NCBI GenBank assembly: GCA_050290865.1
Contig: JBNKIW010000029.1
Coordinates: forward strand, 1 to 40,913
Direction: 5' to 3'
Source of the DNA: JARRLC01 sp050290865
Lineage (GTDB): Bacteria; Pseudomonadota; Alphaproteobacteria; Rhizobiales; Rhodomicrobiaceae
DNA length: 40,913 nt
The notes beneath the pieces were generated by a model, which had not been told where the DNA came from, did not search any database, and saw only the letters and a list, made by a program, of their open reading frames with translations. Positions 8,985 to 17,481 of the stretch are shown here, one piece after another (positions within the stretch are counted from its first letter, which is position 1; the number at the start of each line of letters is the position of its first letter). A program made the position numbers and the translations under genes.

Positions 8985-9200
8985 CGAACTCCCCCCCCGG
9001 CTACCCACCCCACATGGCGTGAAACAAGACCGTGTTTACCCCAGTCGGTGCGGGCTTGGCAACGTGCCGCGCTGCCCGGCCCAGAGATCGCCCTTTGTTC
9101 ATTCGGATCGTTAAAATCGTATCTTGTGATTCAATGTGATCGAAACGCGCAGTCCCTAAGAGTTGTCGGAGAACTGCCAACGCCATGATCGAGGCATCCG

Positions 9201-10025
9201 ATGCAGAGGTTCATTTCCCGCCGAGCCGCCCTCAAATCCATAACTGCCTGCGCCTGCTGCCTGCCGGCAGTGCTGAGCGCCCGGGCAGCCGAGCCCCACG
9301 GTGGCGCTGCGAGCAGCGGCCACGGCGCTGCCGCCAAGGGCCATGCCGCCCCGCACTGGGCCTACCAGGGCGCAACCGGCCCGGAGCACTGGGGCGACCT
9401 CTCGCCCGACTTCCAGGTCTGCAAGCTCGGCATGGAACAGTCGCCAATCGACCTCAGGGATGGCATCAAGGCGCAGACGGGCGAACCGTTCACGCTCCAG
9501 TACCAGCCCATCGGCGGAAAGATCGTCAATAACGGCCACTCGATCCAGGTCAACACCGATCCCGGCTGCGCCATCACCATCGATGGTATGCGCTACGACC
9601 TGATCCAGTACCATTTCCACCATCCGAGCGAACATCTGGTGGCGGGCCGCCCCTTCGATCTGGAAGCGCATTTCGTGCACAGAGCCGGCAATGGCGCCAT
9701 CGCGGTTGTCGGGACGTTCTTCCGCCGCGGGAACGAGAGCGTGGCGCTGACGCCCATCTTCCAGAGCATGCCTACTGCGGTGGGTGGCGAAGTCCCCTTC
9801 CCCGGCGCGATCGATCCGTCGGCGATGTTTCCTCCGAACCGCGTCTATTACCGCTACAGGGGATCGCTGACGACGCCGCCATGTCTGGAAGGGCTGATCT
9901 GGACGGTATTCCCCGTACCGCTGGAGGCTTCCCCATCGCAAATCCAGAAATTCGCCGCGCTCTATCCGAACAACGCGCGGCCCGTGCGGAATCTCAACCG
10001 GCGGTATCTGCTGGAAAGCAGTTGA
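9201..10025 (+). CDS. cah: Alpha-class carbonic anhydrase, periplasmic
   Basis: It interconverts CO2 and bicarbonate. The 274-residue product begins with a twin-arginine-like leader (SRRAALKS then a hydrophobic segment to SARAAE). A His/Gly/Ala-rich linker precedes the domain start (HWGDLSPDFQ). The three zinc ligands are His138 and His140 in QYHFHHPSEH and His157 in EAHFVH. The closing TTPPCLEGLIWTVF and the Cys74 pairing candidate are also present, so the enzyme looks intact. It is convergent with the sigma-factor gene, 20 bases from its stop. Confidence 0.93.
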   Translation: MQRFISRRAALKSITACACCLPAVLSARAAEPHGGAASSGHGAAAKGHAAPHWAYQGATGPEHWGDLSPDFQVCKLGMEQSPIDLRDGIKAQTGEPFTLQYQPIGGKIVNNGHSIQVNTDPGCAITIDGMRYDLIQYHFHHPSEHLVAGRPFDLEAHFVHRAGNGAIAVVGTFFRRGNESVALTPIFQSMPTAVGGEVPFPGAIDPSAMFPPNRVYYRYRGSLTTPPCLEGLIWTVFPVPLEASPSQIQKFAALYPNNARPVRNLNRRYLLESS

Positions 10026-10045
10026 AGCCGGGCGCCTGACGGCCG

Positions 10046-10606
10046 TCAGTCGGAGCGGCGCCCGCGGCCCGCCAGCCTGATGACGGCCCCCTCCCGCGCC
10101 GGTGCCGCTGATGGCTCCGCGCCCTCGCTGAACGCGTGGAGCGCCCGGCGCGCGCGCGCGAGACGGCTCATGACGGTGCCGATCGGAACGTCGAGCACCT
10201 CGGCGGCTTCCTTGTATGACAGGCCGTCCACGCAAACCAGCGCGATCAGGACCCTCTGGTCGGGGGGCAGTTTCGCCACCCCTTCGGCGAGCTTGTTCAA
10301 GGTCAAGCGCCCCTCCACGATCTGTCTGCCATCCTCGCCCGCCATGTCGCGCATCGCGTCGAAATCGACGACAACGCCGCGGATCTTCCGAGCGCGCACC
10401 CGGTCGATCCATATGTTCTGCGCGATCCGGAACATCCAGCTGTCCAGCCGTGTGCCGTGCTGCCACTGGTCGAGGCGAGACAAGGCGCGCGTGCAGGTCT
10501 CCTGAACGAGGTCATCGGCGCCGTCCGCATCGCCCGCCAATGCCAAAGCGAACCGGCGAAGACGCGGCAGGTGTGCTACGATCTGGTGGCGGAGCTGGTC
10601 CGTCAC
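10046..10606 (-). CDS. ECF-type RNA polymerase sigma factor
   Basis: A 186-residue sigma-70 family protein of the extracytoplasmic-function type. Region 2 spans about residues 10-75, with DDLVQET at 31-37 and the DSWMFRIAQNIWID segment. Region 4 spans about 100-160 with the helix-turn-helix SYKEAAEVLDVPIGTVMSRL. The GTG at 10606 has AAGAGG seven bases upstream; an in-frame ATG at 10633 is possible, and the frame extends further to 10723. No anti-sigma factor flanks it. Its targets cannot be seen here; the divergent condensation-domain gene is the nearest candidate. Confidence 0.88.
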   Translation of the reverse strand: MTDQLRHQIVAHLPRLRRFALALAGDADGADDLVQETCTRALSRLDQWQHGTRLDSWMFRIAQNIWIDRVRARKIRGVVVDFDAMRDMAGEDGRQIVEGRLTLNKLAEGVAKLPPDQRVLIALVCVDGLSYKEAAEVLDVPIGTVMSRLARARRALHAFSEGAEPSAAPAREGAVIRLAGRGRRSD

Positions 10607-10940
10607 GGGCAGGCCTCTTGCCGGTGGGTTCATTGACGCTCGCAGCCTTCGCGCCCCTCCCTGGCGTCCACGGCCGGCCAGAGGATGTTCAGGCGAAGAC
10701 GAAATGCCGAAGCACTTCTCCATTACGACTAATGAGCCATGAGGACATAATCGTGGCAGAGATGAGCATCGAATGAATTTTACTTATGTTCGATCAAAAC
10801 CCGCCTCGGCAATATTTTTCATAACCAAGAAGGCCGTGCGATCTCCCCTCGGCGCCGGGGAACAAACCTTGAACACGCGCGCGGCATGGCACCGGTTGCG
10901 AAATATTAGCGGCGACACGCTATCTTTGTGAAACAGAAGC

Positions 10941-11780
10941 ATGAACGGCGGCGCCATGAGCATGATCGACAAGAAGGAGCGACGCGACACGGCAAGCCCG
11001 TCGGGCCGGGCCACGCACCTTGCCGAGGCCGAGGCCTTCTGGCTCGAAACGTTCCGCTCGCCGCCTCGGTTGCCCGACCTGCCCCTCGACCGTCCGCGCC
11101 CGGACCGGCGGGGTTTCTGGCGCTCCGTCCATCGTGAACAGATCGGCAGCGATACATGCCAGGCCGCAATACGGGCCGGCGAGCGCTTCTGCACGATGCC
11201 ATTCGCCATGTTCTTCGCGACATTCCAGGTGCTGATCGGGCGTCTCACCAACCACAGCGACATCGTCGTCGCAGTGCCGGTGACATCGGAAGGCGTCGCT
11301 CTCGGCGGCGCTCCGCACGCGCATTACGCCAACACGCTGGCCCTGCGGGTTCCCTTCCGGTTTTCGGCGCCATTTGCCGAACATCTGCGCGCTGTACACG
11401 ACCACGCCACACAGGCGTTCGAATTTCGCGACTACCCCTTCGAAGAACTGGTGGCAAAGCTCGACCTGCCATCCGTTCCCGGCCGCCTGCCGCTCACCGA
11501 GCTGCAATTCGCCTTTCAGCACTCCGTTGCGGTGCGCCGGGGCCAAGGGCCAGTACCCGCCGTCCATCCGCCCGAATTCGTGAACTTCGACATCACGCTC
11601 GCGATGATCGAGACGGAGGGGGCACTGCAGATCGACTGCGGCTATGACTCCGAGATCTTCGACGCAGCCACGATTGCCCGCTGGATCGGGCATTTCCGCA
11701 CACTGCTGGAGGCCATCGCCGCCGCGCCGGAGACCCCGATCGGCGAACTGCCGCTGAATTCGGCGGAAGAACGCCGCTGA
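10941..11780 (+). CDS. Stand-alone C-terminal half of an NRPS condensation domain
   Basis: The 279-residue product matches the second lobe of nonribosomal peptide synthetase condensation domains. The segment NHSDIVVAVPVTSEG, the NTLALRVPF strand, the FRDYPFEELVAKL helix, a FDITLAMIETEGAL strand and the typical domain end HFRTLLEAIAAAPETPIGELP are in the usual order. The N-terminal lobe with the HHxxxDG catalytic motif is absent, and no NRPS gene is nearby. It may be a non-catalytic binding protein or a relic. ATGs at residues 6 and 8 are alternative starts; the ribosome site is weak. It faces away from the sigma-factor gene across 217-335 bases. Confidence 0.75.
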   Translation: MNGGAMSMIDKKERRDTASPSGRATHLAEAEAFWLETFRSPPRLPDLPLDRPRPDRRGFWRSVHREQIGSDTCQAAIRAGERFCTMPFAMFFATFQVLIGRLTNHSDIVVAVPVTSEGVALGGAPHAHYANTLALRVPFRFSAPFAEHLRAVHDHATQAFEFRDYPFEELVAKLDLPSVPGRLPLTELQFAFQHSVAVRRGQGPVPAVHPPEFVNFDITLAMIETEGALQIDCGYDSEIFDAATIARWIGHFRTLLEAIAAAPETPIGELPLNSAEERR

Positions 11781-11868
11781 CGGATGCCCTGATCGGCCGC
11801 CCGGCTGCGTGTGCAACATTGGCGATGACGGAGAGAGGGGGACAGCGCGGCCAAGCCGGCGGGCACGT

Positions 11869-12951
11869 TCAGCGGCCTGCGCCCCGAGCCGCCGCGGGCC
11901 CGATCGCAGCGACGATGTTATCCACGAATTGCTGCACGCAGTTTTCCCAACTGTACTTCGCGGCATGCGCCCGGCACTTCTCGCGGTCAAGGTTCAAAGC
12001 CGCTTTCGCCGCTATCTCCAGGTCGCTGTCCATTGCGCCGACATCGGTGCTGAGCACGTCTTTCGGCCCGGTCACAGGATAAGCGGCGACGGGCACCCCG
12101 GACGCCAGCGCCTCCAGCATGACGTTGCCGAACGTTTCCGTCAGGCTCGGAAAGACGAAAACATCCGCCGAGGCAAAGTGGTCCGCGAGTTCCTCCCCAT
12201 ATTTGGGGCCGGTGAAAATGACGTCCGCATATTTCCGGCGCAACTCATCGAGCTGCGGCCCGCCGCCGACGACCACCTTCTTTCCCGGGACGTCGATCGT
12301 CAGAAAGGCCTCGATGTTCTTCTCCACCGCCACCCGCCCGACGTAGAGAAACACCTTCTCCTCCCCGAACAGCCGGACGCTGCGGGCGTGGAACAGGTCG
12401 AGGTCGATACCCCGCGACCAGGGGTAGATGTTGCGAAAGCCGCGCGCGCTGAGATCGGCGGCCAGCGACGGCGTGGCGACCATCATGCCCGCGCCGGCGT
12501 TGTGAAACCAGCGCTGAAGCGCATAGCCCCAGGACAGCGGCACCGGAAAGCGCGAGGAGATATATTCCGGAAAGCGCGTGTGATAGCTGGTGGTGAACGG
12601 GCGGCCCGCACGGCGGCAGTATGACCGCGCCGCCAGACCGATCGGGCCTTCGGTGGCAATGTGGATGTAGTCCGGCGCAAAGGCTTCGACACGCCGCGCG
12701 ATTGCCCCGCGCGAGGTCATGGCCAGAGGGATTTCCGGATAGGTCGGCATCGGCACGGTGCGGAATTCACCCGGCGTTACGAAGTCGATTTCGCAGCCGA
12801 AGGCGGCGGCCCGCTCGCTGATGCGCAGATAGGTGTTGACCACACCGTTGGTTTGAGGAAGCCACGCGTCGGTCGCCACGAGAATGCGCCTGGCCGCCGG
12901 GTGCGTGTGGCTGGCGGCCAGCACCTCATCCGGGCCGAATACGCGTGTCAT
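11869..12951 (-). CDS. GT4 glycosyltransferase, probably glycolipid-forming (Agt-like)
   Basis: A 360-residue GT-B fold glycosyltransferase of family 4. The N-terminal lobe starts RRILVATDAWLPQTNGVVNT. The C-terminal lobe has VGRVAVEKNIEAFL and the E-x7-E motif in ETFGNVMLEALASG. The ATG at 12951 overlaps the stop of the upstream phosphoesterase gene (ATGA), so the two are coupled. In phosphate-starved alphaproteobacteria a PlcP-type phosphoesterase strips phospholipid head groups and a linked GT4 enzyme (Agt) adds sugars to the resulting diacylglycerol. That pairing suggests the same role here. An LPS or capsule sugar transferase remains possible. Confidence 0.8.
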   Translation of the reverse strand: MTRVFGPDEVLAASHTHPAARRILVATDAWLPQTNGVVNTYLRISERAAAFGCEIDFVTPGEFRTVPMPTYPEIPLAMTSRGAIARRVEAFAPDYIHIATEGPIGLAARSYCRRAGRPFTTSYHTRFPEYISSRFPVPLSWGYALQRWFHNAGAGMMVATPSLAADLSARGFRNIYPWSRGIDLDLFHARSVRLFGEEKVFLYVGRVAVEKNIEAFLTIDVPGKKVVVGGGPQLDELRRKYADVIFTGPKYGEELADHFASADVFVFPSLTETFGNVMLEALASGVPVAAYPVTGPKDVLSTDVGAMDSDLEIAAKAALNLDREKCRAHAAKYSWENCVQQFVDNIVAAIGPAAARGAGR

Positions 12952-13769
12952 GCGGCTTCGGCAGGCTCGCGCACGGTCTCGCCGACGCCGCCCTTCGCCG
13001 ACTCGAGCACGTCGAGCCAGCGGATGATTTCGAATTCGCCGTCCAAGGTTTCGCCCACAGCGGTCGCGCTCTCCACCCAGTCGCCGCAATTGACATAGGC
13101 CATACCGTCAATATCGCGCATGGCCGCGAAGTGAATATGGCCGCAGATGACACCCTCGGCGGCATGGCGGCGCGCCTCCCCGGCCAGCGCCGTCTCGAAA
13201 TCGCCGATGTAATTCACGGCTTTTTTGACCTTGTACTTCAGGTATGACGACAGAGACCAGTAGGAAAATCCGAACAGACGCCGAATCCTGTTGAAACCGT
13301 TGTTGACGCCGAGCGCCACGGCGTAGGCCCAATCCCCGAGGAAAGCGAGCCACTTCACATAGGAGACGACGACGTCGAAATCGTCGCCATGCGTGACAAG
13401 GAAGCGGCGCCCGTCGGCGGTGACATGAACGTCCGTCCGCTTAAAAACGATGCCGCCGAACTGCTGGCCGCAATAGGCGCGCAGCGCTTCGTCGTGATTG
13501 CCGGGGATATAGACGATCCGCGCGCCTTTGCGCGCCTTGCGCAGGAGCTTCTGCACCACGTCGTTATGCGCCTGCGGCCAGTGCGGGCTGCGCCTGATGC
13601 GCCAGAAATCGACGATATCGCCGACGAGGTAGATCGTTTCGGCGTCATAGTGGCGCAGAAATTCGAGCAGTTCCGCCGCCTGGCACGCCTTGGTGCCGAG
13701 GTGCACATCAGAGATGAAAAGCGTGCGGTACCGCTTGGTCACGCTGTCCTGCTCGCCGGGGTGCTCCAC
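12948..13769 (-). CDS. plcP: Metallophosphoesterase, PlcP-like (UDP-2,3-diacylglucosamine hydrolase family)
   Basis: A 273-residue calcineurin-like phosphoesterase of the COG2908/LpxH-like family. The metal-binding motifs are all present: SDVHLG, GDIVDFW, GNHDE, THGDDFD and GHIHFA, followed by NCGDWVES. Sinorhizobium PlcP belongs to this group and cleaves phosphatidylcholine to diacylglycerol under phosphate limitation. LpxH-type lipid A function is the alternative, but the coupled downstream GT4 gene favours lipid remodelling. The start is a GTG at 13769; another GTG at 13742 has AGGA at better spacing. No convincing Pho box was found upstream. Confidence 0.8.
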   Translation of the reverse strand: MEHPGEQDSVTKRYRTLFISDVHLGTKACQAAELLEFLRHYDAETIYLVGDIVDFWRIRRSPHWPQAHNDVVQKLLRKARKGARIVYIPGNHDEALRAYCGQQFGGIVFKRTDVHVTADGRRFLVTHGDDFDVVVSYVKWLAFLGDWAYAVALGVNNGFNRIRRLFGFSYWSLSSYLKYKVKKAVNYIGDFETALAGEARRHAAEGVICGHIHFAAMRDIDGMAYVNCGDWVESATAVGETLDGEFEIIRWLDVLESAKGGVGETVREPAEAA

Positions 13770-14010
13770 AATCCTGTCCCAAACACGGTTACAAATTCAT
13801 TCCCCCGTCATCTCCACGGACCCGGGGCGGAATGGCATCAGTAACCGAGATTCTTGCTTCAGCAATGTGACGCGAGGCCGTTTGCGATATCCGGCTTCCC
13901 ATGTTTCACCCGGGTCCAGCCGGGAGGCGACGGCATATGTACCGGGAAGCGGGGGCTTGCGCAATCAGACTGTTGGAGGGTGGTGAACAACGATGCCGTG
14001 CGATGCTGTC

Positions 14011-14421
14011 TCACTTCTTAACCAGCCGCACCAGCACGTCGACGCGGGAGATTGCCATGCCCTCCGGCGGCTCGGGCAGGGCCACGGCGGGGGCATCGGG
14101 CATGTCGATCAGCGCGCCGTCTCCTTCGAGATAGAAATGATTGTGATTGGAGGTGTTGGTATCGAAATAGGTGCGCGATCCTTCGATGGCCACCGCCCGC
14201 AGAAGCCCGACCTCGGTGAACTGGTGCAAAGTATTGTATACAGTTGCCAGCGACACCGGGATGGCGCGCTTCAACGCGTCGTCATGCAAATCTTCCGCTG
14301 TCACATGCCGGTCGCCACAGCCAAAGAGCAAGGCGGCCAACGCGATTCGTTGCCGTGTCGGCCGGAGTCCCGCCTGCTTGAGGCGCTCGATCAGTCTGTC
14401 TTCGGAAGGTGCGGTATCCAT
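14011..14421 (-). CDS. irr: Iron response regulator Irr (Fur family)
   Basis: A 136-residue Fur-superfamily regulator with the Irr pattern: GLRPTRQRIALAALLFGCGDRHVTAEDL in the winged helix (two adjoining parts), VSLATVYNTLHQFTEVGLLR for DNA recognition, and the C-terminal EGMAISRVDVLVRLVKK. In rhizobia Irr senses haem and represses or activates iron and haem genes. The histidine cluster usually written HHH reads HNH here (NHNHFYLEG), and no N-terminal GCP haem motif is present. The ATG at 14421 gives the usual N-terminus. It is divergent from fabA, a common alphaproteobacterial arrangement. Confidence 0.9.
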   Translation of the reverse strand: MDTAPSEDRLIERLKQAGLRPTRQRIALAALLFGCGDRHVTAEDLHDDALKRAIPVSLATVYNTLHQFTEVGLLRAVAIEGSRTYFDTNTSNHNHFYLEGDGALIDMPDAPAVALPEPPEGMAISRVDVLVRLVKK

Positions 14422-14455
14422 CAGCGTCGTATTGTCCTTGCATACAGGCTTCAAA

Positions 14456-14484
14456 AATATATTGTGCGCCCGCTCTTTCCGCAA
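14456..14484 (-). promoter_or_regulatory. Candidate sigma-70 promoter of irr
   Basis: On the minus strand TTGCGG (14479-14484) and TATATT (14456-14461) are separated by 17 bases, upstream of the irr start. The -10 is good and the -35 only partial. The 193-base irr-fabA gap must also hold the fabA promoter, which was not identified with confidence. Confidence 0.4.
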
Positions 14485-14614
14485 CTATATGCACGTCTTG
14501 CGGCGAATCCAGTGAAAGCAGCACATGCTTTTGCGGGCCCTTCCGTTGTGCTAGGTAACGGATGCCGTATGAGAATGTGTCAAACACCCAGCTGAACGAA
14601 GGTGTCGAGGTACG

Positions 14615-15151
14615 ATGGCTGAGCGCCAAGAGGCTTACGAATACGAGGATCTCCTCGCCTGCGGGCGTGGCGAATTGTTCGGTCCCGGCAACCCGCAACT
14701 GCCCCTGCCGCCCATGCTGATGTTCGACCGGATTTCGCGGATCACCGAAACCGGCGGCGAGCATGGGAAAGGCCAGATCGTGGCCGAGATGGAAGTCAAG
14801 CCGGATCTCTGGTTCTTTTCGTGCCATTTCAAGGGCGATCCGGTCATGCCCGGCTGCCTCGGGCTGGACGCCTTGTGGCAGATGCTGGGCTTCTTCCTCG
14901 GCTGGGTGGGCGGCCAGGGCCGCGGGCGCGCCCTCAGCGTGGGCGAGGTGAAATTCTCCGGCATGGTGCTGCCGACGATCAAGAAACTGGAGTACATTGT
15001 CGATCTCAAGCGTGTCATTCGGCGCAGACTGACGCTCGGCATCGGGGATGGCCGTCTCGTGGCGGATGGGGTTACGATCTACATCGCCAAGGATCTGCGC
15101 GTGGGGCTGTTCGAGGCATCGTCCGCGGAAGATGCCGCCGCCAGTGCCTAG
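14615..15151 (+). CDS. fabA: 3-hydroxydecanoyl-ACP dehydratase/isomerase
   Basis: FabA dehydrates 3-hydroxydecanoyl-ACP and isomerises trans-2- to cis-3-decenoyl-ACP, the branch point of anaerobic unsaturated fatty-acid synthesis. The 178-residue length is normal. The catalytic His71 lies in SCHFKGDPVMPG and Asp85 in CLGLDALWQMLGFFLGW. GAGG precedes the ATG by five bases. It is followed by fabB and fabI on the same strand, forming the classic unsaturated fatty-acid operon. Confidence 0.96.
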   Translation: MAERQEAYEYEDLLACGRGELFGPGNPQLPLPPMLMFDRISRITETGGEHGKGQIVAEMEVKPDLWFFSCHFKGDPVMPGCLGLDALWQMLGFFLGWVGGQGRGRALSVGEVKFSGMVLPTIKKLEYIVDLKRVIRRRLTLGIGDGRLVADGVTIYIAKDLRVGLFEASSAEDAAASA

Positions 15152-15224
15152 CCTGGCCGCGCCAAGCCTGAGGCTGGCCGCAGGGGTGGGGCGCTTGCCC
15201 TAAGCGAACGAAGAAGGGGTTTCC

Positions 15225-16442
15225 ATGAGACGTGTCGTGGTAACGGGCATGGGTATCGTGTCCTCCATCGGTAGCAATGCCCATGAGGTTTTGTCCTCGC
15301 TCCGGGAAGCGCGTCCGGGCATCGTCCGGGCGGACCAATACGCCGAACTCGGTTTCCGCTGCCAGGTCCATGGTGCGCCGACCCTTGATTGGGAGGAAGC
15401 GCTCGACCGCAAGGTCCGCCGCTTCATGGGCGCGGGCGCGGCCTGGAACTACGTCGCCATGGAGCAGGCGATCAAGGACTCCGGCCTCGAACCCGGCGAA
15501 GTCTCCCATGGCCGCACGGGCCTGATCATGGGCTCGGGGGGGCCGTCGACACGCGCCATCGTCCAGGCCGCCGACACGACGCGCACCAAGGGCCCGAAAA
15601 AGGTCGGCCCCTTCGAGGTGCCGAAGTCCATGTGCTCGACCAACTCGGCGACGCTCGCCACGCCGTTCCAGATCAAGGGCATCAATTACTCGATCTCCTC
15701 CGCCTGCTCGACGTCCGCGCACTGCATCGGCAATGCGGCGGAGATGATCCAATGGGGCAAGCAGGACATCATGTTCGCGGGCGGCGGCGAGGAACTGGAC
15801 TGGACGCTCTCGGTCCTGTTCGACGCCATGAATGCCATGTCCTCGAAGTTCAACGACACGCCGGAGAAGGCCAGCCGCGCCTATGACGTCAACCGTGACG
15901 GTTTCGTGATCGCGGGCGGCGCGGGGGTGGTGGTGCTCGAAGAGCTGAGCCGGGCGCAGGCTCGCGGCGCCAAAATCTACGGCGAACTCGTGGGCTTCGG
16001 TGCCACGTCGGACGGATATGACATGGTGCAGCCGTCCGGCGAGGGCGCGGTGCGCTGCATGCGTCTCGCGATGCAGGGGCTGGATACGCCCATCGACTAC
16101 ATCAATCCGCACGCCACCTCCACGCCCGTGGGCGACTTGAAAGAGATCGAAGCAATTCGTGAAGTGTTCGGAACGACGATTCCGTATATCTCTGCTACGA
16201 AGTCGCTTACGGGGCATTCTATGGGGGCGACGGGGGCGCAGGAGGCAATCTACTCGCTTCTGATGCTGAACAATCGGTTCGTGTGCGAGTCCGCCAACAT
16301 CGAAGAGCTTGACCCCGCCTTTGCCGATATGCCCATAGTCCGGGAACGGCTCGATAATGTGGACCTTAAGTGCGTCATGTCGAACAGCTTCGGCTTTGGG
16401 GGAACCAATGCCTCGCTGGTCTTCAAACGCTTCGAGGTTTGA
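15225..16442 (+). CDS. fabB: Beta-ketoacyl-ACP synthase I
   Basis: FabB elongates the cis-3-decenoyl-ACP made by FabA and other acyl-ACPs by condensation with malonyl-ACP. The 405-residue protein has the Cys-His-His triad of KAS enzymes: Cys161 in SSACSTSAH, His296 in NPHATSTPVGD and His331 in TKSLTGHSMGATG, with Lys326 also conserved. AAGGGG lies six bases before the ATG. It lies between fabA (73-base gap) and fabI (56-base gap), so the three are probably co-transcribed. Confidence 0.96.
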   Translation: MRRVVVTGMGIVSSIGSNAHEVLSSLREARPGIVRADQYAELGFRCQVHGAPTLDWEEALDRKVRRFMGAGAAWNYVAMEQAIKDSGLEPGEVSHGRTGLIMGSGGPSTRAIVQAADTTRTKGPKKVGPFEVPKSMCSTNSATLATPFQIKGINYSISSACSTSAHCIGNAAEMIQWGKQDIMFAGGGEELDWTLSVLFDAMNAMSSKFNDTPEKASRAYDVNRDGFVIAGGAGVVVLEELSRAQARGAKIYGELVGFGATSDGYDMVQPSGEGAVRCMRLAMQGLDTPIDYINPHATSTPVGDLKEIEAIREVFGTTIPYISATKSLTGHSMGATGAQEAIYSLLMLNNRFVCESANIEELDPAFADMPIVRERLDNVDLKCVMSNSFGFGGTNASLVFKRFEV

Positions 16443-16498
16443 GCAATCTGGCCTGCGGTAAAATGCCGCATGATGTGATAACAACGCCGAGAACAACC

Positions 16499-17395
16499 AT
16501 GACGGGGATCGACATCGCCAAGCCCGCGCCGCTGATGGCCGGTAAACGCGGGCTGATAATGGGAGTGGCCAACGAGCGTTCAATCGCCTACGGCATCGCC
16601 CGCGTTCTGGCCGGGCACGGTGCCGAACTGGCCTTCACCTATCAGGGCGACGCTTTCGGGCGCCGCGCCGTACCGCTCGCCGAGGCGCTCGGCGGCACGA
16701 TCATCGAAAGCTGCGACGTACTCGACCTGGCGTCGGTGGATGCGGTATTCGATGTGATCGCGAGCAAATGGGGATCCCTCGATTTCGTCGTCCACGCGCT
16801 GGCCTTTTCGGACCGCAACGAACTGAAGGGCCGCTACGCCGACACGACCCGCGATAATTTCACCAACACCATGGTGATTTCCTGCTTCTCCTTCACCGAA
16901 GTGGCGAAGCGGGCAGCGGCGCTGATGCCGCATGGCGGCTCACTGATCACGCTGACCTATGGCGGCTCGACGCGCGTCGTCCCGCGCTACAATGTGATGG
17001 GCGTGGCCAAGGCGGCGCTCGAAGCGTCGGTGCGCTATCTAGCCATGGACCTCGGGCCGCAGGGGGTGCGCGTCAACGGCCTGTCGCCGGGACCGATGCG
17101 CACGCTGGCGGGCGCCGGGATTTCGGACGCGCGCGTGCTGTTCAACTACCAGAAGATGCATTCCCCGCTCGGCCGGACGCCGACGCTCGACGAAGTCGGC
17201 GGGGCGGCGCTCTACCTTCTGTCCGATCTGTCTACGGCGGTAACGGGTGAGATCCATTATGTGGATTCAGGCTACAATACCGTCGCCATGCCGCGTCCGG
17301 AAACGATCAAGGAGTCGGGCGAAGGCACGACGGCGCTGAATGGCGACGGCGACAATGGCAACGGTGAAGTCGCGAAGCCGCAGGCCGCGGAGTAG
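16499..17395 (+). CDS. fabI: Enoyl-ACP reductase (NADH)
   Basis: FabI performs the last reduction of each fatty-acid elongation cycle. It is an atypical short-chain dehydrogenase with the nucleotide motif GLIMGVANERSIAYGIA. The catalytic residues Tyr154, Tyr164 and Lys171 lie in TLTYGG and RYNVMGVAK. The ATG at 16499 gives 298 residues; one at 16463 would add 12. The usual protein ends soon after VDSGYNTVAMP. Here about 30 more residues follow, rich in Gly, Asn, Asp and Glu and encoded by GGCGAC/AATGGC-like repeats. A strong terminator follows 47 bases downstream. Confidence 0.94.
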   Translation: MTGIDIAKPAPLMAGKRGLIMGVANERSIAYGIARVLAGHGAELAFTYQGDAFGRRAVPLAEALGGTIIESCDVLDLASVDAVFDVIASKWGSLDFVVHALAFSDRNELKGRYADTTRDNFTNTMVISCFSFTEVAKRAAALMPHGGSLITLTYGGSTRVVPRYNVMGVAKAALEASVRYLAMDLGPQGVRVNGLSPGPMRTLAGAGISDARVLFNYQKMHSPLGRTPTLDEVGGAALYLLSDLSTAVTGEIHYVDSGYNTVAMPRPETIKESGEGTTALNGDGDNGNGEVAKPQAAE

Positions 17396-17441
17396 GCCGG
17401 TACGGCGGCGGGCACGAGGTGCTCGCCGGCACGTGAATAGG

Positions 17442-17478
17442 AAATGCCGGGCGTGTCGGCTGCGCCCGGCATTTTTTT
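17442..17478 (+). terminator. Rho-independent terminator after fabI
   Basis: The stem AAATGCCGGGCG (17442-17453) pairs perfectly with CGCCCGGCATTT (17463-17474) over a 9-base loop, followed by a run of T. It ends the fabA-fabB-fabI transcript and lies directly beside the stop of the convergent CoA ligase gene (17482). Confidence 0.9.
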
Positions 17479-17481
17479 CGT

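Noticed and set aside
9156..10466. 436-residue minus-strand frame opposite the carbonic anhydrase
   Set aside because: It overlaps the intact carbonic anhydrase and sigma-factor genes and has no family features.
10887..10899. TGGCAC and TTGC upstream of the condensation-domain gene, resembling a sigma-54 promoter
   Set aside because: Only three bases separate the elements instead of five, so the GG and GC contacts are two bases too close.
13742..13860. Pho box upstream of plcP
   Set aside because: TGTAACC and GGGACA are present but do not form the direct CTGTCAT-type repeats with correct spacing.
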